Source: Paraburkholderia phenoliruptrix | GTDB lineage: Bacteria > Pseudomonadota > Gammaproteobacteria > Burkholderiales > Burkholderiaceae | Direction: 5' to 3' | DNA length: 33,148 nucleotides | NCBI RefSeq assembly: GCF_019511605.1 | Contig: NZ_JAEUAV010000039.1 | Location: 1 to 33,148 of the forward strand | Shown here: one piece after another, positions 1 through 8,815 of the stretch | Layout of the letters: the number at the start of each line of letters is the position of its first letter | Numbering within the stretch: position 1 is the first letter of the stretch | Program-made: the position numbers and the translations under genes | The notes under the pieces: generated by a model | Seen by the model: the letters and a program-made list of their open reading frames with translations, nothing else | The model's database searches: none | Told to the model about the DNA's origin: nothing

Positions 1-1937
1 CCCACCCCCGTCCCCGTATAAACCGGCGTCGCCTTAAACCCGTCGACCGTCACCACCGAGAACTTCGCCGATCCCGCCGCACCGTCGATCAACGCGATCG
101 TGTCGCCGATCTTCGGTGCGTAGCCATTCACGAACTTCACGTGCAGCGTGCCGCCCGCGATGCTCAGCGCGCCGCCCACGCGCAGGCGTCCGCCGTCGTT
201 GCCGTCGATATCGAGCTCGAGCGTCGTGTTATCGAGCTGCGTGTAGCGCGCGGCGATCGTCACGGGCGCACTGGCCGCGACTTTCACGCTGCCGCCCGAG
301 CCGACATACACGTCGCCGGTGCCAAACGCAGTCGGCGATGCTGCCGCGAGCGTGCCGCCGCTCACCTGGGTGCCGCCGGTGTAGCTGTTCTTGCCCGCGA
401 GCGTCAGCATGCCCGTGCCTTGCAGCGTCAGCTTGCCGGCACCCGCAATGTCATTGCGCCACAGGTCGGCTGCATTGAATCCGCCCTTCGACGCATCCAT
501 CGAAACGGTCACGTTGCCGTTGAACGCGCCATAACCGTCCGCCGCAGCGAACAGGTTCAGGCGGCCCCAGCCCTCGGCGTCGTCCATCACCGGATAACCC
601 GACGGCATTTCGGTCGTCTTCAGCACCACACGCCGCTGGTGGGCGCTCAGGTACGGAAAGCGGGTCTGCAGCAAAACCTCCGCGCCCTTCGGCACGACCG
701 GCGGCGCATCGGTCGATTCGATCGCAGCGAAGCCAAACGTCATGCGGCGCAGGAATGCCGCCTTGTTCGCGGTGTAATCGGCGAACCGGTCGGTCGTTGC
801 CGTGCCTGAATGAGCGAAGGTGGCGAACGTCGCGTCGCTCGTTCCCGTGAGCTGCTGCAGCGTCTGGTGGGCCTGACCGTAAGCGGTCTGCGCGTCGCTC
901 GCATACGTGGCCAGGTTCGCGGCACTGACGGCCAGCGCGAGCATGCGGCCGCCGATCACGTCGAGCGGCGAGTGCATCCCGGCGAGAATCCGGTTCTCGC
1001 CCAGTTCGAGACCGCGACTCACCATTTCCTGGAATCGCTCGGGAACGAGCCACGCCATCGTCACCGCATCGCGCATCGCTTCGCCCTCATGGCCGCTGAT
1101 GAAGCCGCCGTCGGTCGCGGGCGTCGTGCTTTCGGCGGGCACGAGCGACGGCGCCACGACGACACTCGTGCTCCAGCGGTAGGGCCGTGCGTACTTGTAG
1201 AAGCGTTTTGTCGGTTCGGTGGATGCGTTGTTGCCCATCTCGTTGAGCAGATCGACAACCTTCCCGAAGCTCGCATTGGCGCTGCCGCCCACGCCGACGT
1301 TGTTGCCGGAGTCGTTGTACAGCACGGTCGTGGCATCCGGCGGCACACTGGTGATGCTCGTCGTTTGCTGCGCCGCAGTGCGCCATGCGGCGGTAAGCGG
1401 GCCCATGCCGTCTGTCACGCTGTAGCCCTTGCCGCGCCGGTCGTCGAAATACGCGGCGTCGGCCTGCTGTTGGGTGCGGGCGGTGGTCGCGTCGACCACA
1501 TACTGAACGTTGGCCGCCAGCACGCTACTATTGACGATGGTGCCGCACGGTGTGCCGCTCGCGGGCAGGCCCGAGCAGGCCGACGCCACGACGGCGGGAA
1601 ACGCGCCGTTTGCCGGCGCGCTCACGCCGGCGTCCACCAGCATTGTCGAGGGCTGCCATAGGTCGAGAAAGCGGCTCACCACACGCACGGCAGCGTTGGT
1701 CGACAGCGTTGCATAGCGTGCGTCGCCGCGCTGGTTGGTGGCGATGTTGTCGACGAAAGCCGGCACGCTGGGCACCGGCGCGCTGTCGACGAAGCCGGGG
1801 TCGGCCGGCGGCGCCGGCACAGCCGCAATCGGCTGATTCGTCGAGACTACGTCGTCGCTGCCGCCGCAAGCAGTCAGAACGATCGCACTCGAGAGCGCTG
1901 CAACACGCAGGGCGAAACGGCTTCGTGACACAAACAT
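1..1937 (-). CDS. PAP2-family acid phosphatase lipoprotein with autotransporter-type repeat (3' end outside window)
   Basis: Read on the minus strand from ATG at 1937, preceded by a GGAG ribosome site 7 bases upstream, and open to the left edge (about 645 residues visible, C-terminus missing). The N-terminus is a lipoprotein signal: basic start, hydrophobic stretch, then LTAC-GGS, so Cys25 should be lipidated. The PAP2/vanadium-haloperoxidase phosphatase motifs are present in order: K244-x6-R251-P252, S281-G282-H283 and R316-x5-H322-x3-D326, which supports phosphomonoester hydrolysis in the envelope. After about residue 490 the sequence becomes Gly/Thr/Ser-rich beta-strand repeat, including GKNSYTGGTQVSGGTLAAAS, the pattern of passenger-associated autotransporter repeats. 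A C-terminal beta-barrel could follow outside the window but is not seen. Divergent from the histidine kinase at 2142. The substrate is unknown. Confidence 0.85.
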   Translation of the reverse strand, partial: MFVSRSRFALRVAALSSAIVLTACGGSDDVVSTNQPIAAVPAPPADPGFVDSAPVPSVPAFVDNIATNQRGDARYATLSTNAAVRVVSRFLDLWQPSTMLVDAGVSAPANGAFPAVVASACSGLPASGTPCGTIVNSSVLAANVQYVVDATTARTQQQADAAYFDDRRGKGYSVTDGMGPLTAAWRTAAQQTTSITSVPPDATTVLYNDSGNNVGVGGSANASFGKVVDLLNEMGNNASTEPTKRFYKYARPYRWSTSVVVAPSLVPAESTTPATDGGFISGHEGEAMRDAVTMAWLVPERFQEMVSRGLELGENRILAGMHSPLDVIGGRMLALAVSAANLATYASDAQTAYGQAHQTLQQLTGTSDATFATFAHSGTATTDRFADYTANKAAFLRRMTFGFAAIESTDAPPVVPKGAEVLLQTRFPYLSAHQRRVVLKTTEMPSGYPVMDDAEGWGRLNLFAAADGYGAFNGNVTVSMDASKGGFNAADLWRNDIAGAGKLTLQGTGMLTLAGKNSYTGGTQVSGGTLAAASPTAFGTGDVYVGSGGSVKVAASAPVTIAARYTQLDNTTLELDIDGNDGGRLRVGGALSIAGGTLHVKFVNGYAPKIGDTIALIDGAAGSAKFSVVTVDGFKATPVYTGTGV

Positions 1938-2141
1938 GCAAAACTCCATCTGGGGGGAAGATGGCGAATTGTCGTGGGCGAACGTGACGTGGCGGTTAAG
2001 GCCGGGTGTTGCGTGTTATCCGGTGCGGTGAACGGCGGGTCTGCCGGCTTGCCTCGGAAAAAGGGCCGAGCGCCAATTACCTGTAACATGAAAGTACACT
2101 GATTGCTTCCCGATTCCCCGCCTGGCCAGTGGAGACCTCAG

Positions 2142-3278
2142 ATGCGACTTGCTGACTTTATCCTGCGAGACATGGAGTCGATTCTGGTGCAGTGGGAGGC
2201 GTTCGCCGCCACACTGCTGCCGGCAGCGGCTCACCTGGAGTCGCTGGCGCTGCGTGACCATGCGCAGCAGATCCTGAACGCCGTAGTAAAAGACCTGCGC
2301 ACTTCGCAGACCCGGCACGCTCAACGCGAGAAGTCGCTGGGGCACGCCCCGATGATCGAAGCAAGCGAGACCGCGGCCCAGACGCATGCGCTGCTGAGGG
2401 CGCGGGCGGGGTTCAACATCAATCAGCTGGCCGCCGAATACCGTGCGCTGCGCGCCAGCGTGCTTCGTCTGTGGATGGATGACTGTGAGCCGCACGCGCC
2501 TGACCTCGGTGATGTGATCCGTTTCAACGAGGCGATCGACCAGGCTCTGGCGGAATCGATTAATTTTTTCAGCGCACAGGTCGATCAGAACCGCAACCTG
2601 TTGCTCGGCATGCTCGGGCATGACATGCGCAGTCCGCTTCAGGCAATCCAGATGACCGCGTCCTATCTCGCAGCGCTCAATGCGGGCGAGGTCGTATCGG
2701 ACGCGGCTAACCGTCTGATTCGCAGCGGAGGGCGGATGCACGCGCTGCTCGACGACCTGTGCGATTTCAACAGGACGCGGCTCGGCCTGGGCATCAACGT
2801 CGTGCCTGAAAAGGTCGACCTTGCAGAAGTACTCGCCGACGAGCTCGACGAATTGCGCACGGCGCATCCCGGCTGTCGGCTGGAGCTGAGCGTCACCGGC
2901 AATCTGGAGGGAGTCTGGGACAGCCGGCGCCTCCAGCAACTGGTGCAGAATCTCGTGCTGAACGCGCTGAAATACGGCGCGCCTGACATGCCCGTCCGCG
3001 TCGAGGTAAGCGGCGACGCCGAGCGGATCCGCATCGATGTCAGGAACCGTGGACCCGCCATCGAACCGGAGACGCTTGCAGGCATCTTCGAGCCGCTCAC
3101 GCGAGGAGCGGGCGCACGGCAGTCATCCGGTAGCGAGGGAAGCCTGGGGCTCGGCTTGTACATTGCACGGGAGATCGCGAAGGCCCATCACGGAGAAATA
3201 GAAGCACATTCCAACGACACCGAGACCGTGTTCTCGGTGTCGCTGCCGCGCACAGAAAACACGGCAAACGGGCAGTGA
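2142..3278 (+). CDS. Sensor histidine kinase, soluble, orphan
   Basis: 378 residues from ATG 2142, chosen over an upstream TTG (2103) because GGAGA lies 8 bases before it. The first ~145 residues are helical with no membrane segment and resemble the RsbRD/RsbT-coantagonist-type N-terminal domain of some proteobacterial kinases; that assignment is by eye. The H-box is LGHDMRSPLQ with phospho-acceptor His160. The ATPase domain has an N-box (QNLVLNALKYG, Asn274), a G1-like segment (DVRNRGPAIEP, where the usual D-x-G-x-G has become N-R-G) and a G2 box (GLGLYIAREIAKAHHG). It should autophosphorylate and pass phosphate to a response regulator, but none is encoded beside it, so its partner is elsewhere. 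It is convergent with the CPBP protease gene. Confidence 0.88.
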   Translation: MRLADFILRDMESILVQWEAFAATLLPAAAHLESLALRDHAQQILNAVVKDLRTSQTRHAQREKSLGHAPMIEASETAAQTHALLRARAGFNINQLAAEYRALRASVLRLWMDDCEPHAPDLGDVIRFNEAIDQALAESINFFSAQVDQNRNLLLGMLGHDMRSPLQAIQMTASYLAALNAGEVVSDAANRLIRSGGRMHALLDDLCDFNRTRLGLGINVVPEKVDLAEVLADELDELRTAHPGCRLELSVTGNLEGVWDSRRLQQLVQNLVLNALKYGAPDMPVRVEVSGDAERIRIDVRNRGPAIEPETLAGIFEPLTRGAGARQSSGSEGSLGLGLYIAREIAKAHHGEIEAHSNDTETVFSVSLPRTENTANGQ

Positions 3279-3320
3279 CGCAGCATTGTCGCAGCCGCCA
3301 TTGGAGCGCAGCCTGCACCA

Positions 3321-4166
3321 TTACGCGCGCGCAATGAACGGATAAGTGAACAGTCCGAAGTGAATCAGGTTGAGGCCGAAGTGCGTCAGCATCGCGGCCT
3401 GCAAACCTCCTGCGCGATAGGCGAGGCCCGAGCCGAGTCCGGCGAGGCTCGCCACGACGACCAGCAGCGCGCCGCCCTGGAAGTGCAGGGCGCCAAAGAG
3501 CAGAGCCCCCACGACCAGCCCGACCCATTGTGCATTCGAGCGACCGCCAGCAAGGCGACCGATGCCGCCTTGCACATAGCCGCGAAAAAAGGCTTCTTCC
3601 GCGAACGCAACCAGCAGCAGGTTGTTCAGCGCCCACAGCCATGCGAGATGCGGCCACTTGGGCGCCCACGCAATAGATCCCGCAACGAACGCAAGCGTCA
3701 GGCACACGAAAGACGTCGCGGCGCAAGCCACGAGCGCAGCGACGGCCCGCCTGCGCCAATTCTCGTGCGGCTCGATCCACGGGCACGCCAGTACCAGCCA
3801 GAAGCCGATCAGCGGCTTGTCGAAGTTCAGGTACATCGTGAAAGGCGCGGCGTCCGGCGTAAAACGCTCTGCGCGGATGACCTCCAGATTATGGAAACCC
3901 GGCAGCTTGTGTTGAAACAGTCCGATTGCAACCGCGACAAACACTAAGTTGCACAACAGGCGCATGGCAGGCGACGCAGCGTGCCGCAGTAAAAGACCTG
4001 TGCCGACAAGAAGCGCAATGGGGACTAGTGCTATTGCCTCTAATCGTCCCAACGCGAATGCGCTTGCATACCCAATGGCCAGCATGCCCAGGGTAAGGGC
4101 ACGCGGTACTCGCGCTATGGCCAGCGCGGCGGCAAGAAAAATGGCAACCCACGGCAATGCGTGCAT
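3321..4166 (-). CDS. CPBP-family intramembrane metalloprotease
   Basis: 281 residues with about eight hydrophobic segments across the length. The family signature is complete: EExxxR as E190-E191-A-F-F-R195, FxxxH as FGALH (His228) and HxxxN as H262-F-G-L-N266. These residues form the metal/catalytic site of CAAX-processing and bacteriocin-processing (CPBP, Abi) glutamic intramembrane proteases. It acts in the inner membrane; the substrate cannot be told from the sequence. In bacteria the family includes prenyl-protein proteases, bacteriocin self-immunity proteins and regulators of membrane proteins. No bacteriocin precursor is seen nearby. It is a single gene, convergent with the histidine kinase and divergent from the Tat-exported hydrolase at 4471. 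Confidence 0.85.
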   Translation of the reverse strand: MHALPWVAIFLAAALAIARVPRALTLGMLAIGYASAFALGRLEAIALVPIALLVGTGLLLRHAASPAMRLLCNLVFVAVAIGLFQHKLPGFHNLEVIRAERFTPDAAPFTMYLNFDKPLIGFWLVLACPWIEPHENWRRRAVAALVACAATSFVCLTLAFVAGSIAWAPKWPHLAWLWALNNLLLVAFAEEAFFRGYVQGGIGRLAGGRSNAQWVGLVVGALLFGALHFQGGALLVVVASLAGLGSGLAYRAGGLQAAMLTHFGLNLIHFGLFTYPFIARA

Positions 4167-4244
4167 TGAGATGTCCGGAAAAGATAAGGGGGCTAGACCT
4201 GCCAGATCGATTTTTTCAGCCGTGCGATGTTAGCGGACGTTCGC

Positions 4245-4348
4245 TTTGTATCGCAATGTATCCGTACAGCGACACGATACATAACGTTGCACCCATCGCG
4301 AGTGCGGACATATGCCAGATACGTCCACGGGGTTTAATTCGATTCACG
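4245..4348 (+). promoter_or_regulatory. Regulatory region copy A, with GTATC direct repeats 10 bp apart
   Basis: This lies in the 304-base gap before the hydrolase at 4471. It holds TGTATCGCAATGTATC, two GTATC units exactly 10 bp apart, then an inverted GATACAT at about 4276 and AGATACGT at 4317. A closely similar block lies at 8175-8278: the first repeat, the CGTTGCAC word at offset 40 and AGATACGT at offset 72/73 line up with one inserted base. Direct repeats one helical turn apart are typical of OmpR/PhoB-type response-regulator sites; that link is inferred. The rest of the gap shows nothing else clear. Confidence 0.6.
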
Positions 4349-4470
4349 CGAGTCGAACGGGCGTTGCCGCCGAAACCGCAAAACGTAGCCAGCTTTGCGC
4401 GACACCAATGATTCGGACCTTCGACTGCCGCTTCCTGCTTCACAGCTCTCTACACAAAGGAAAACGAGCC

Positions 4471-5502
4471 ATGTCTGAACAGATCAACACCCGGCGCCGT
4501 CGTCTGCTCGGCACCACGGTCGCGGGCCTCAGCCTGATGGAACTGGGCCTGAGCAGTCTTGCGAATGCGCAGACCACTTCGGGCGCGGCGGCGTCGCGAG
4601 TGGTTTCGTTCGAGAACCTTCGGCAGGTCAACGCCGGCACGCTCAACGTAGGTTATGCGGAAGCGGGCCCGCAGCATGGACCCGTTGTGATCCTGCTGCA
4701 CGGTTGGCCGTACGACATTTACAGTTTCGCGGAAGTCACGCCCTTGCTCGTTGCCCAGGGCTACCGCGTCATCGTGCCGTATCTGCGTGGTTACGGCACC
4801 ACGCGGTTTCTGTCGCCGGACACGCCGCGCAACGGACAGCAGGCTGTCGTTGCCGTCGACATCATTGCATTGATGGATGCGTTGAAGATCGACAAGGCGA
4901 TTTTCGGCGGCTTCGATTGGGGCGCCCGCACGGTGAACATCATTGCCGCGCTGTGGCCGGAGCGCTGCAAGGCGATGGTCTCGGTGAGCGGTTACCTGAT
5001 CGGCAGCCAGGCAGCGAACCAGGCGCCGCTGCCGCCCAAGGCGGAGCTCGCGTGGTGGTATCAGTTCTATTTCGCGACCGAGCGCGGCTATGCCGGCTAC
5101 GACAAGAACCGCAACGAGTTCAACAAGCTGATCTGGCATCTCGCTTCGCCGAAATGGAATTTCGACGAAGCCACTTTCGATCGCACGGCCCAGTCGTTCA
5201 CTAATCCGGACCATGTGGCCGTGGTGATTCACAACTACCGTTGGCGCCTGGGCCTCGCTCAGGGCGAGTCGCAATACGATGAACTGGAACAGCGTCTTGC
5301 CAAGGCGCCCACCATCTCGGTGCCGACCATTACGATGGAAGGGGACGCGAACGGTGCGCCGCATCCCGAACCCGCGGCGTACGCGAAGAAGTTTACCGGC
5401 AAGTATGCGCACCGCAATATCGGCGGCGGCGTGGGGCACAACCTGCCTCAGGAAGCGCCGAAAGCCTTCGCCGACGCGGTTATCGACGTCGCGCGTTTCT
5501 GA
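4471..5502 (+). CDS. Tat-exported alpha/beta hydrolase, epoxide hydrolase/dehalogenase type
   Basis: 343 residues from ATG 4471, with AAAGGA upstream. The N-terminus has a twin-arginine signal (RRRRLLGTT, a hydrophobic stretch, then ANAQ), so the folded protein should be sent to the periplasm. The alpha/beta-hydrolase core shows the oxyanion-hole motif HGWP (77-80), a nucleophile elbow GGFDWGAR with Asp149 in place of Ser, and a late catalytic His323 in GVGHNLP. An Asp nucleophile with HGWP is characteristic of epoxide hydrolases and haloalkane/haloacetate dehalogenases rather than esterases. The substrate is not predictable. Its upstream region is a copy of the one before the DUF4148 gene at 8399, so the two are probably co-regulated. 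The signal could shift if translation began in the open frame upstream (from 4312), but that part lacks a ribosome site. Confidence 0.88.
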   Translation: MSEQINTRRRRLLGTTVAGLSLMELGLSSLANAQTTSGAAASRVVSFENLRQVNAGTLNVGYAEAGPQHGPVVILLHGWPYDIYSFAEVTPLLVAQGYRVIVPYLRGYGTTRFLSPDTPRNGQQAVVAVDIIALMDALKIDKAIFGGFDWGARTVNIIAALWPERCKAMVSVSGYLIGSQAANQAPLPPKAELAWWYQFYFATERGYAGYDKNRNEFNKLIWHLASPKWNFDEATFDRTAQSFTNPDHVAVVIHNYRWRLGLAQGESQYDELEQRLAKAPTISVPTITMEGDANGAPHPEPAAYAKKFTGKYAHRNIGGGVGHNLPQEAPKAFADAVIDVARF

Positions 5503-5578
5503 CTGGACGCGAGGAAGCGCGGCCGCAGTTCGCCGTGCCCCTCGCGAGACCCGCGCCGCACTCACGCGGCGCCGGCCC

Positions 5579-6601
5579 TCAAGCTGTGCGCGGGCCCCGG
5601 CTCTTTTGTGCCGGGGCCTTGCGTCGCCGGGCGCCTGAAGCATCTTGCGCTTGTTGTGCTTGTTGCGCGTGTTGCGCTCGTTGCGCATTCGGCGCAGCGA
5701 ACATCGGCATGCGCTCCTCGATCCATTTGAGCAATTCGAGCGGCCCCGCGGCCAGCGGCCGGTCGGTTTTGACAAGGACCCGCGCCTGTGCACTCTCGAA
5801 CAGCGGATGCGCGATCGCAACCGTGGTCAACTGGTCGGCGGCCAGTTCGCGATACGCAGCGAATTCGCCGATCAGCGTCATGAAATCTCCCGCCATCACG
5901 AAGCGCTTCAGTGCGCTCAGCGAGTTGGTGGTCAGCGTCGGGCGAATGCTCACGTTCTCCGCCATTTCGAGCATCGATACCACATGGCCGATGCCGAACG
6001 CGGACGGCATGACCGCAAGCGGGTAAGCGCGCAGATCGTCGATAGTCGCCGGGCGCTTGCGGCGCGCGAGCGGGTGGTCCTTGCGCAGCAGCAACACCAC
6101 GGGTTGCGCGGAACTCGCCCGGTACTCGATGTGCGCATGAGGCGGCGGATTGTAGGCGAGACCAATGTGCGCGTGGTTTTCTGCCACTTCGTCGAGAAGG
6201 GCGTCCACAGCCAGCATCGTCATGCTGATCTCCAGGCCCGGATAGAGGCTGCAGAACTGCGCGAGCACTTCGTCGATGAACATGTCCACGAAACCTTCGC
6301 TGATGGCGAGCTGTATGTGCCCCTGCCTGAGCTCCTTTAACGCATGCAGTTGGTCCTCGAGCTTTTCCTGCTGCGCGCGATAGCCGCGCCAGAACTCGAG
6401 CAGATGCGTCGCCGCTTCGGTAGGCCGCACGCCCCGCGCCTGGCGCTCGAAGAGCGCCGCGCCCAGTTCGTTTTCCAGCAGCCTGATTTGCCGCGTGATG
6501 ACGGACGGCGACGTATTGATGTTCTCGGCCGCGCCGCGAATGGTGCCCTGCGTGAGCACCTCGTAAAAGTAGCGAAGACGCTGGTGATTGATCTCTCTCA
6601 T
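5579..6601 (-). CDS. LysR-family transcriptional regulator
   Basis: 340 residues from ATG 6601, chosen because the winged helix-turn-helix starts directly there (MREINHQRLRYFYEVLTQGT). The frame is open 22 codons further up, but that part is low-complexity. The HTH (about residues 1-62, including AAENINTSPSVITRQIRLLE) is followed by a LysR substrate-binding domain (about 90-295, beginning GHIQLAISEGF). The last ~40 residues (from about 300) are Gln/Ala/Arg-rich (HAQQAQQAQD, GARRRK) and are not part of the fold. It is divergent from the MFS transporter at 6800 with a T-N11-A palindrome between them, so it most likely controls that transporter in response to the transported acid or a derivative. 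Confidence 0.9.
   Translation of the reverse strand: MREINHQRLRYFYEVLTQGTIRGAAENINTSPSVITRQIRLLENELGAALFERQARGVRPTEAATHLLEFWRGYRAQQEKLEDQLHALKELRQGHIQLAISEGFVDMFIDEVLAQFCSLYPGLEISMTMLAVDALLDEVAENHAHIGLAYNPPPHAHIEYRASSAQPVVLLLRKDHPLARRKRPATIDDLRAYPLAVMPSAFGIGHVVSMLEMAENVSIRPTLTTNSLSALKRFVMAGDFMTLIGEFAAYRELAADQLTTVAIAHPLFESAQARVLVKTDRPLAAGPLELLKWIEERMPMFAAPNAQRAQHAQQAQQAQDASGARRRKAPAQKSRGPRTA
5593..5618. terminator. Perfect 9-bp GC hairpin between convergent genes
   Basis: GGCCCCGGC (5593-5601), an 8-base loop rich in T, then GCCGGGGCC (5610-5618). It lies 90 bases after the hydrolase stop and inside the last codons of the convergent LysR gene. There is no long T-run after the stem, so a terminator role is possible rather than clear. 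Confidence 0.35.
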
Positions 6602-6637
6602 GTGCCTGCCCGGTGGTCTGCTGTTTGTGTCTGCCCT

Positions 6638-6676
6638 GCGTGTTTGCTCTGCGTGTTTGCTCTGCATGTTTGCTCG
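6638..6676. repeat. Three tandem 13-bp repeats
   Basis: The unit GCGTGTTTGCTCT occurs three times head to tail (6638-6650, 6651-6663, 6664-6676), the third with two changes. It sits between the LysR start and the LysR/MFS palindrome. It may be replication slippage, or it may affect LysR translation, as it would lie in that gene's leader. Confidence 0.8.
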
Positions 6677-6685
6677 GCGCCAGAG

Positions 6686-6704
6686 CGTTGCCCGTAGAGC
6701 AACG
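6686..6704. promoter_or_regulatory. Candidate LysR operator (T-N11-A palindrome)
   Basis: CGTTGC-7 bases-GCAACG is a perfect 6-bp inverted repeat, and T6689 to A6701 fits the LysR T-N11-A rule. It lies in the 198-base space between the divergent LysR and MFS genes, the usual place for such an operator. Confidence 0.6.
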
Positions 6705-6799
6705 ATATGTGAACTTAGTTGCTATTGCTAGTCCATTTTTGCCCTGCCAACATGAATTCAGCCCGCCAGACGAACCCGCAAGGAACGAGGAGACACCCG

Positions 6800-8089
6800 A
6801 TGTCAGCCATCCACCCATCCGCCGCCGAAGATCTTTCTCCCGCGCTCTACAGCAAGCTCAACTGGCGGCTCCTGCCGTTCCTCGTGGCGTGCTACATGTT
6901 CGCGTATCTGGACCGCGTGAACGTCGGCTTCGCGAAGCTTCAGATGCAGAGCGACCTGGGCTTTTCTGACGCGGCGTACGGCGTCGGCGCGGGCATCTTC
7001 TTCATCGGCTACGTGCTGTTCGAGTTGCCGAGCAATCTGCTGCTGCCGAAGGTGGGCGCACGCCGCACGTTCAGTCGCATTCTCGTGTTGTGGGGCATCA
7101 CGTCCGCCTGCATGCTGTTCGTGCGCAACGTGCCGGCCTTTTACGCGATGCGTTTTCTGCTCGGCGTCTTCGAGGCAGGTTTTGCACCGGGAATGATCTA
7201 TTACCTGTCGTGCTGGTACGGGCCCGCCCGCATGGCGCGCGCGATCGCACTTGTATTCGTTGCCGGGCCGCTCGGCGGCATCGTGGGCGGTCCGGTTTCA
7301 GCCTGGCTGATGACGGCTCTGGCGGGCGCGGGCGGCCTCGCCGGCTGGCAATGGATGTTTCTGGTCGAAGGTCTGCCGTGCGTCGTACTTGGACTGCTGA
7401 CGCTGCGCGTGCTGTCGGACCGTCCGGCCGATGCCCGCTGGCTCACGAGCAGCGAAAAGCATTTCCTCGAAAGCGAAACGGCGCCCGCTGCGCATCATGC
7501 GGATTCATTCAAGGCCGTACTGAAGAGTCCGCGCGTGTATGTGCTTGCGCTCGCGTACTTCAGCATCATCTTTCCGATCTACGCAATCAGCTTCTGGCTG
7601 CCGACACTGCTGAAAGAGCAGGGCGTGACTGACACGCTTCGCCTCGGCTGGTACACCGCGATCCCGTACGTGGCCGCAGCCGTGTGCATGTATGCCGCCG
7701 GCCGCCGCTCGGACCGCGTGGGCGAGCGGCGCTATCACTGCGCGATTCCGGCAAGCGGCGCGGCGCTCTTCCTGATCCTTGCCATCTTCGCGGACGGCAG
7801 CGTGGTGCTCACGCTGATCGCGCTGACGCTCGGCACTGCCTGTCTGTGGATGGCGTACACCGTGTTCTGGGCGATTCCGTCGGAACTGGTCAAGGGAACC
7901 GCGGCCGCGGGCGGCATTGCGCTCATCAATACCGTGGGACTGTCCGGCGGTTTCTGGGGGCCGGCGGTGGTCGGCTGGACCAAGGCCGGCACCGGCAGCA
8001 TGCACGCGGGGCTGCTCGTCATGGCGTGCGCAGCCGCGCTCGCTGCCGTTCTGATCATGAAGAGCAAGCTTACGCTCAAAGAGGACTAG
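6800..8089 (+). CDS. MFS transporter, anion:cation symporter (ACS) family
   Basis: 429 residues from ATG 6800, with a strong GAGGAG site 8 bases upstream. There are about twelve hydrophobic segments in two halves, with a central loop around residues 205-240. The ACS-family opening is clear: NWRLLPFLVACYMFAYLDRVNVGFA, where the D-R-x-N-x-G-x-A motif is typical of tartrate, phthalate, hexuronate and galactonate symporters. Further family signs are GYVLFELPSNLLLPKVGAR and LGVFEAGFAPG. It should import an organic acid with protons through the inner membrane. The exact substrate is not visible. It is divergent from and probably controlled by the LysR gene at 5579-6601, with no catabolic gene in the same run. 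Confidence 0.92.
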   Translation: MSAIHPSAAEDLSPALYSKLNWRLLPFLVACYMFAYLDRVNVGFAKLQMQSDLGFSDAAYGVGAGIFFIGYVLFELPSNLLLPKVGARRTFSRILVLWGITSACMLFVRNVPAFYAMRFLLGVFEAGFAPGMIYYLSCWYGPARMARAIALVFVAGPLGGIVGGPVSAWLMTALAGAGGLAGWQWMFLVEGLPCVVLGLLTLRVLSDRPADARWLTSSEKHFLESETAPAAHHADSFKAVLKSPRVYVLALAYFSIIFPIYAISFWLPTLLKEQGVTDTLRLGWYTAIPYVAAAVCMYAAGRRSDRVGERRYHCAIPASGAALFLILAIFADGSVVLTLIALTLGTACLWMAYTVFWAIPSELVKGTAAAGGIALINTVGLSGGFWGPAVVGWTKAGTGSMHAGLLVMACAAALAAVLIMKSKLTLKED

Positions 8090-8174
8090 CCGTCGCGCAC
8101 GCCACATCCTGCAAGTGGTGCGCATGTCATGAAAGCCGTATCCGGCTATTCCTCGCCTCGTCGTGTAGCGCGAT

Positions 8175-8278
8175 TTTGTATCGCAGTGTATCTGCGCAAC
8201 GGGCGGACAAACTGCGTTGCACGGCATGCGGTTCGCGAACACATTGCAGATACGTCGGCGGGTTCAAATATCTACACG
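8175..8278 (+). promoter_or_regulatory. Regulatory region copy B, similar to 4245-4348
   Basis: This is in the 309-base gap before the DUF4148 gene. TGTATCGCAGTGTATC repeats GTATC 10 bp apart, CGTTGCAC follows at offset 40 and AGATACGT at offset 73, matching copy A. The block ends 121 bases before the start codon at 8399; copy A ends 123 bases before its gene. The conserved distance argues that the two share promoter architecture. Nothing else stands out in the gap. Confidence 0.6.
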
Positions 8279-8398
8279 CAAGGTTGATCCGCAACACTGC
8301 GCCAGGTTCAGGGGATGCGAGGTTCCGCATGCTCGGCACGAGACGGATGGTCCCTGAACGCTTGACCTTTGATACCGCCACATTTCTGGAGAACACTC

Positions 8399-8734
8399 AT
8401 GAAACTCGTTCAATCGCTTGTCGTCGCAGCACTCGTTGCCGTTCCTGCTCTTTCGTTTGCGCAGTCCAGTCATGCATTGACGCGCGCCGAAGTGCGCGCG
8501 GAACTGGTTCAACTCGAGAAGGCGGGCTACAACCCCGCCGGCGACCATACCCAGTACCCGAGCAACCTTCAGGCTGCGCAAATGCGTGTCGACGCACAAA
8601 ACGGCTCGGCCGCTGCCGCATACGGCGGCGTGGAAAAGGGTGCATCGGCTTCGGGCTCGCGCTCGTCGACGGGCGCAATGCCTCGCGCGCAGCAGGACGT
8701 CATCGGTCTCGGTCCGATCTATGCTCATTCGTAA
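8399..8734 (+). CDS. DUF4148 secreted protein
   Basis: 111 residues from ATG 8399, with GGAGA 9 bases upstream. The Sec signal is clear (MKLVQSLVVAALVAVPALSFA, cleavage before QSS). The mature part starts with LTRAEVRAELVQLEKAGYNP, the hallmark of the DUF4148 family, which is abundant in Burkholderia-type genomes and encodes small periplasmic proteins of unknown function. The middle is Ala/Ser/Gly-rich and probably disordered. It lies 81 bases upstream of a secreted hydrolase and is likely co-transcribed with it from the repeated promoter region. Confidence 0.85.
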   Translation: MKLVQSLVVAALVAVPALSFAQSSHALTRAEVRAELVQLEKAGYNPAGDHTQYPSNLQAAQMRVDAQNGSAAAAYGGVEKGASASGSRSSTGAMPRAQQDVIGLGPIYAHS

Positions 8735-8815
8735 TCCTGAGGATGGCAGCGCGCCGGTGCGCTCTGCCATCCAATGACTACGACAACATCACTACGATTT
8801 GCCGGGAAAAGAACA

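Noticed and set aside
2016..2939. Minus-strand frame of 307 codons opposite the histidine kinase
   Set aside because: It is antisense to the H-box and ATPase region, with no family signature and no ribosome site.
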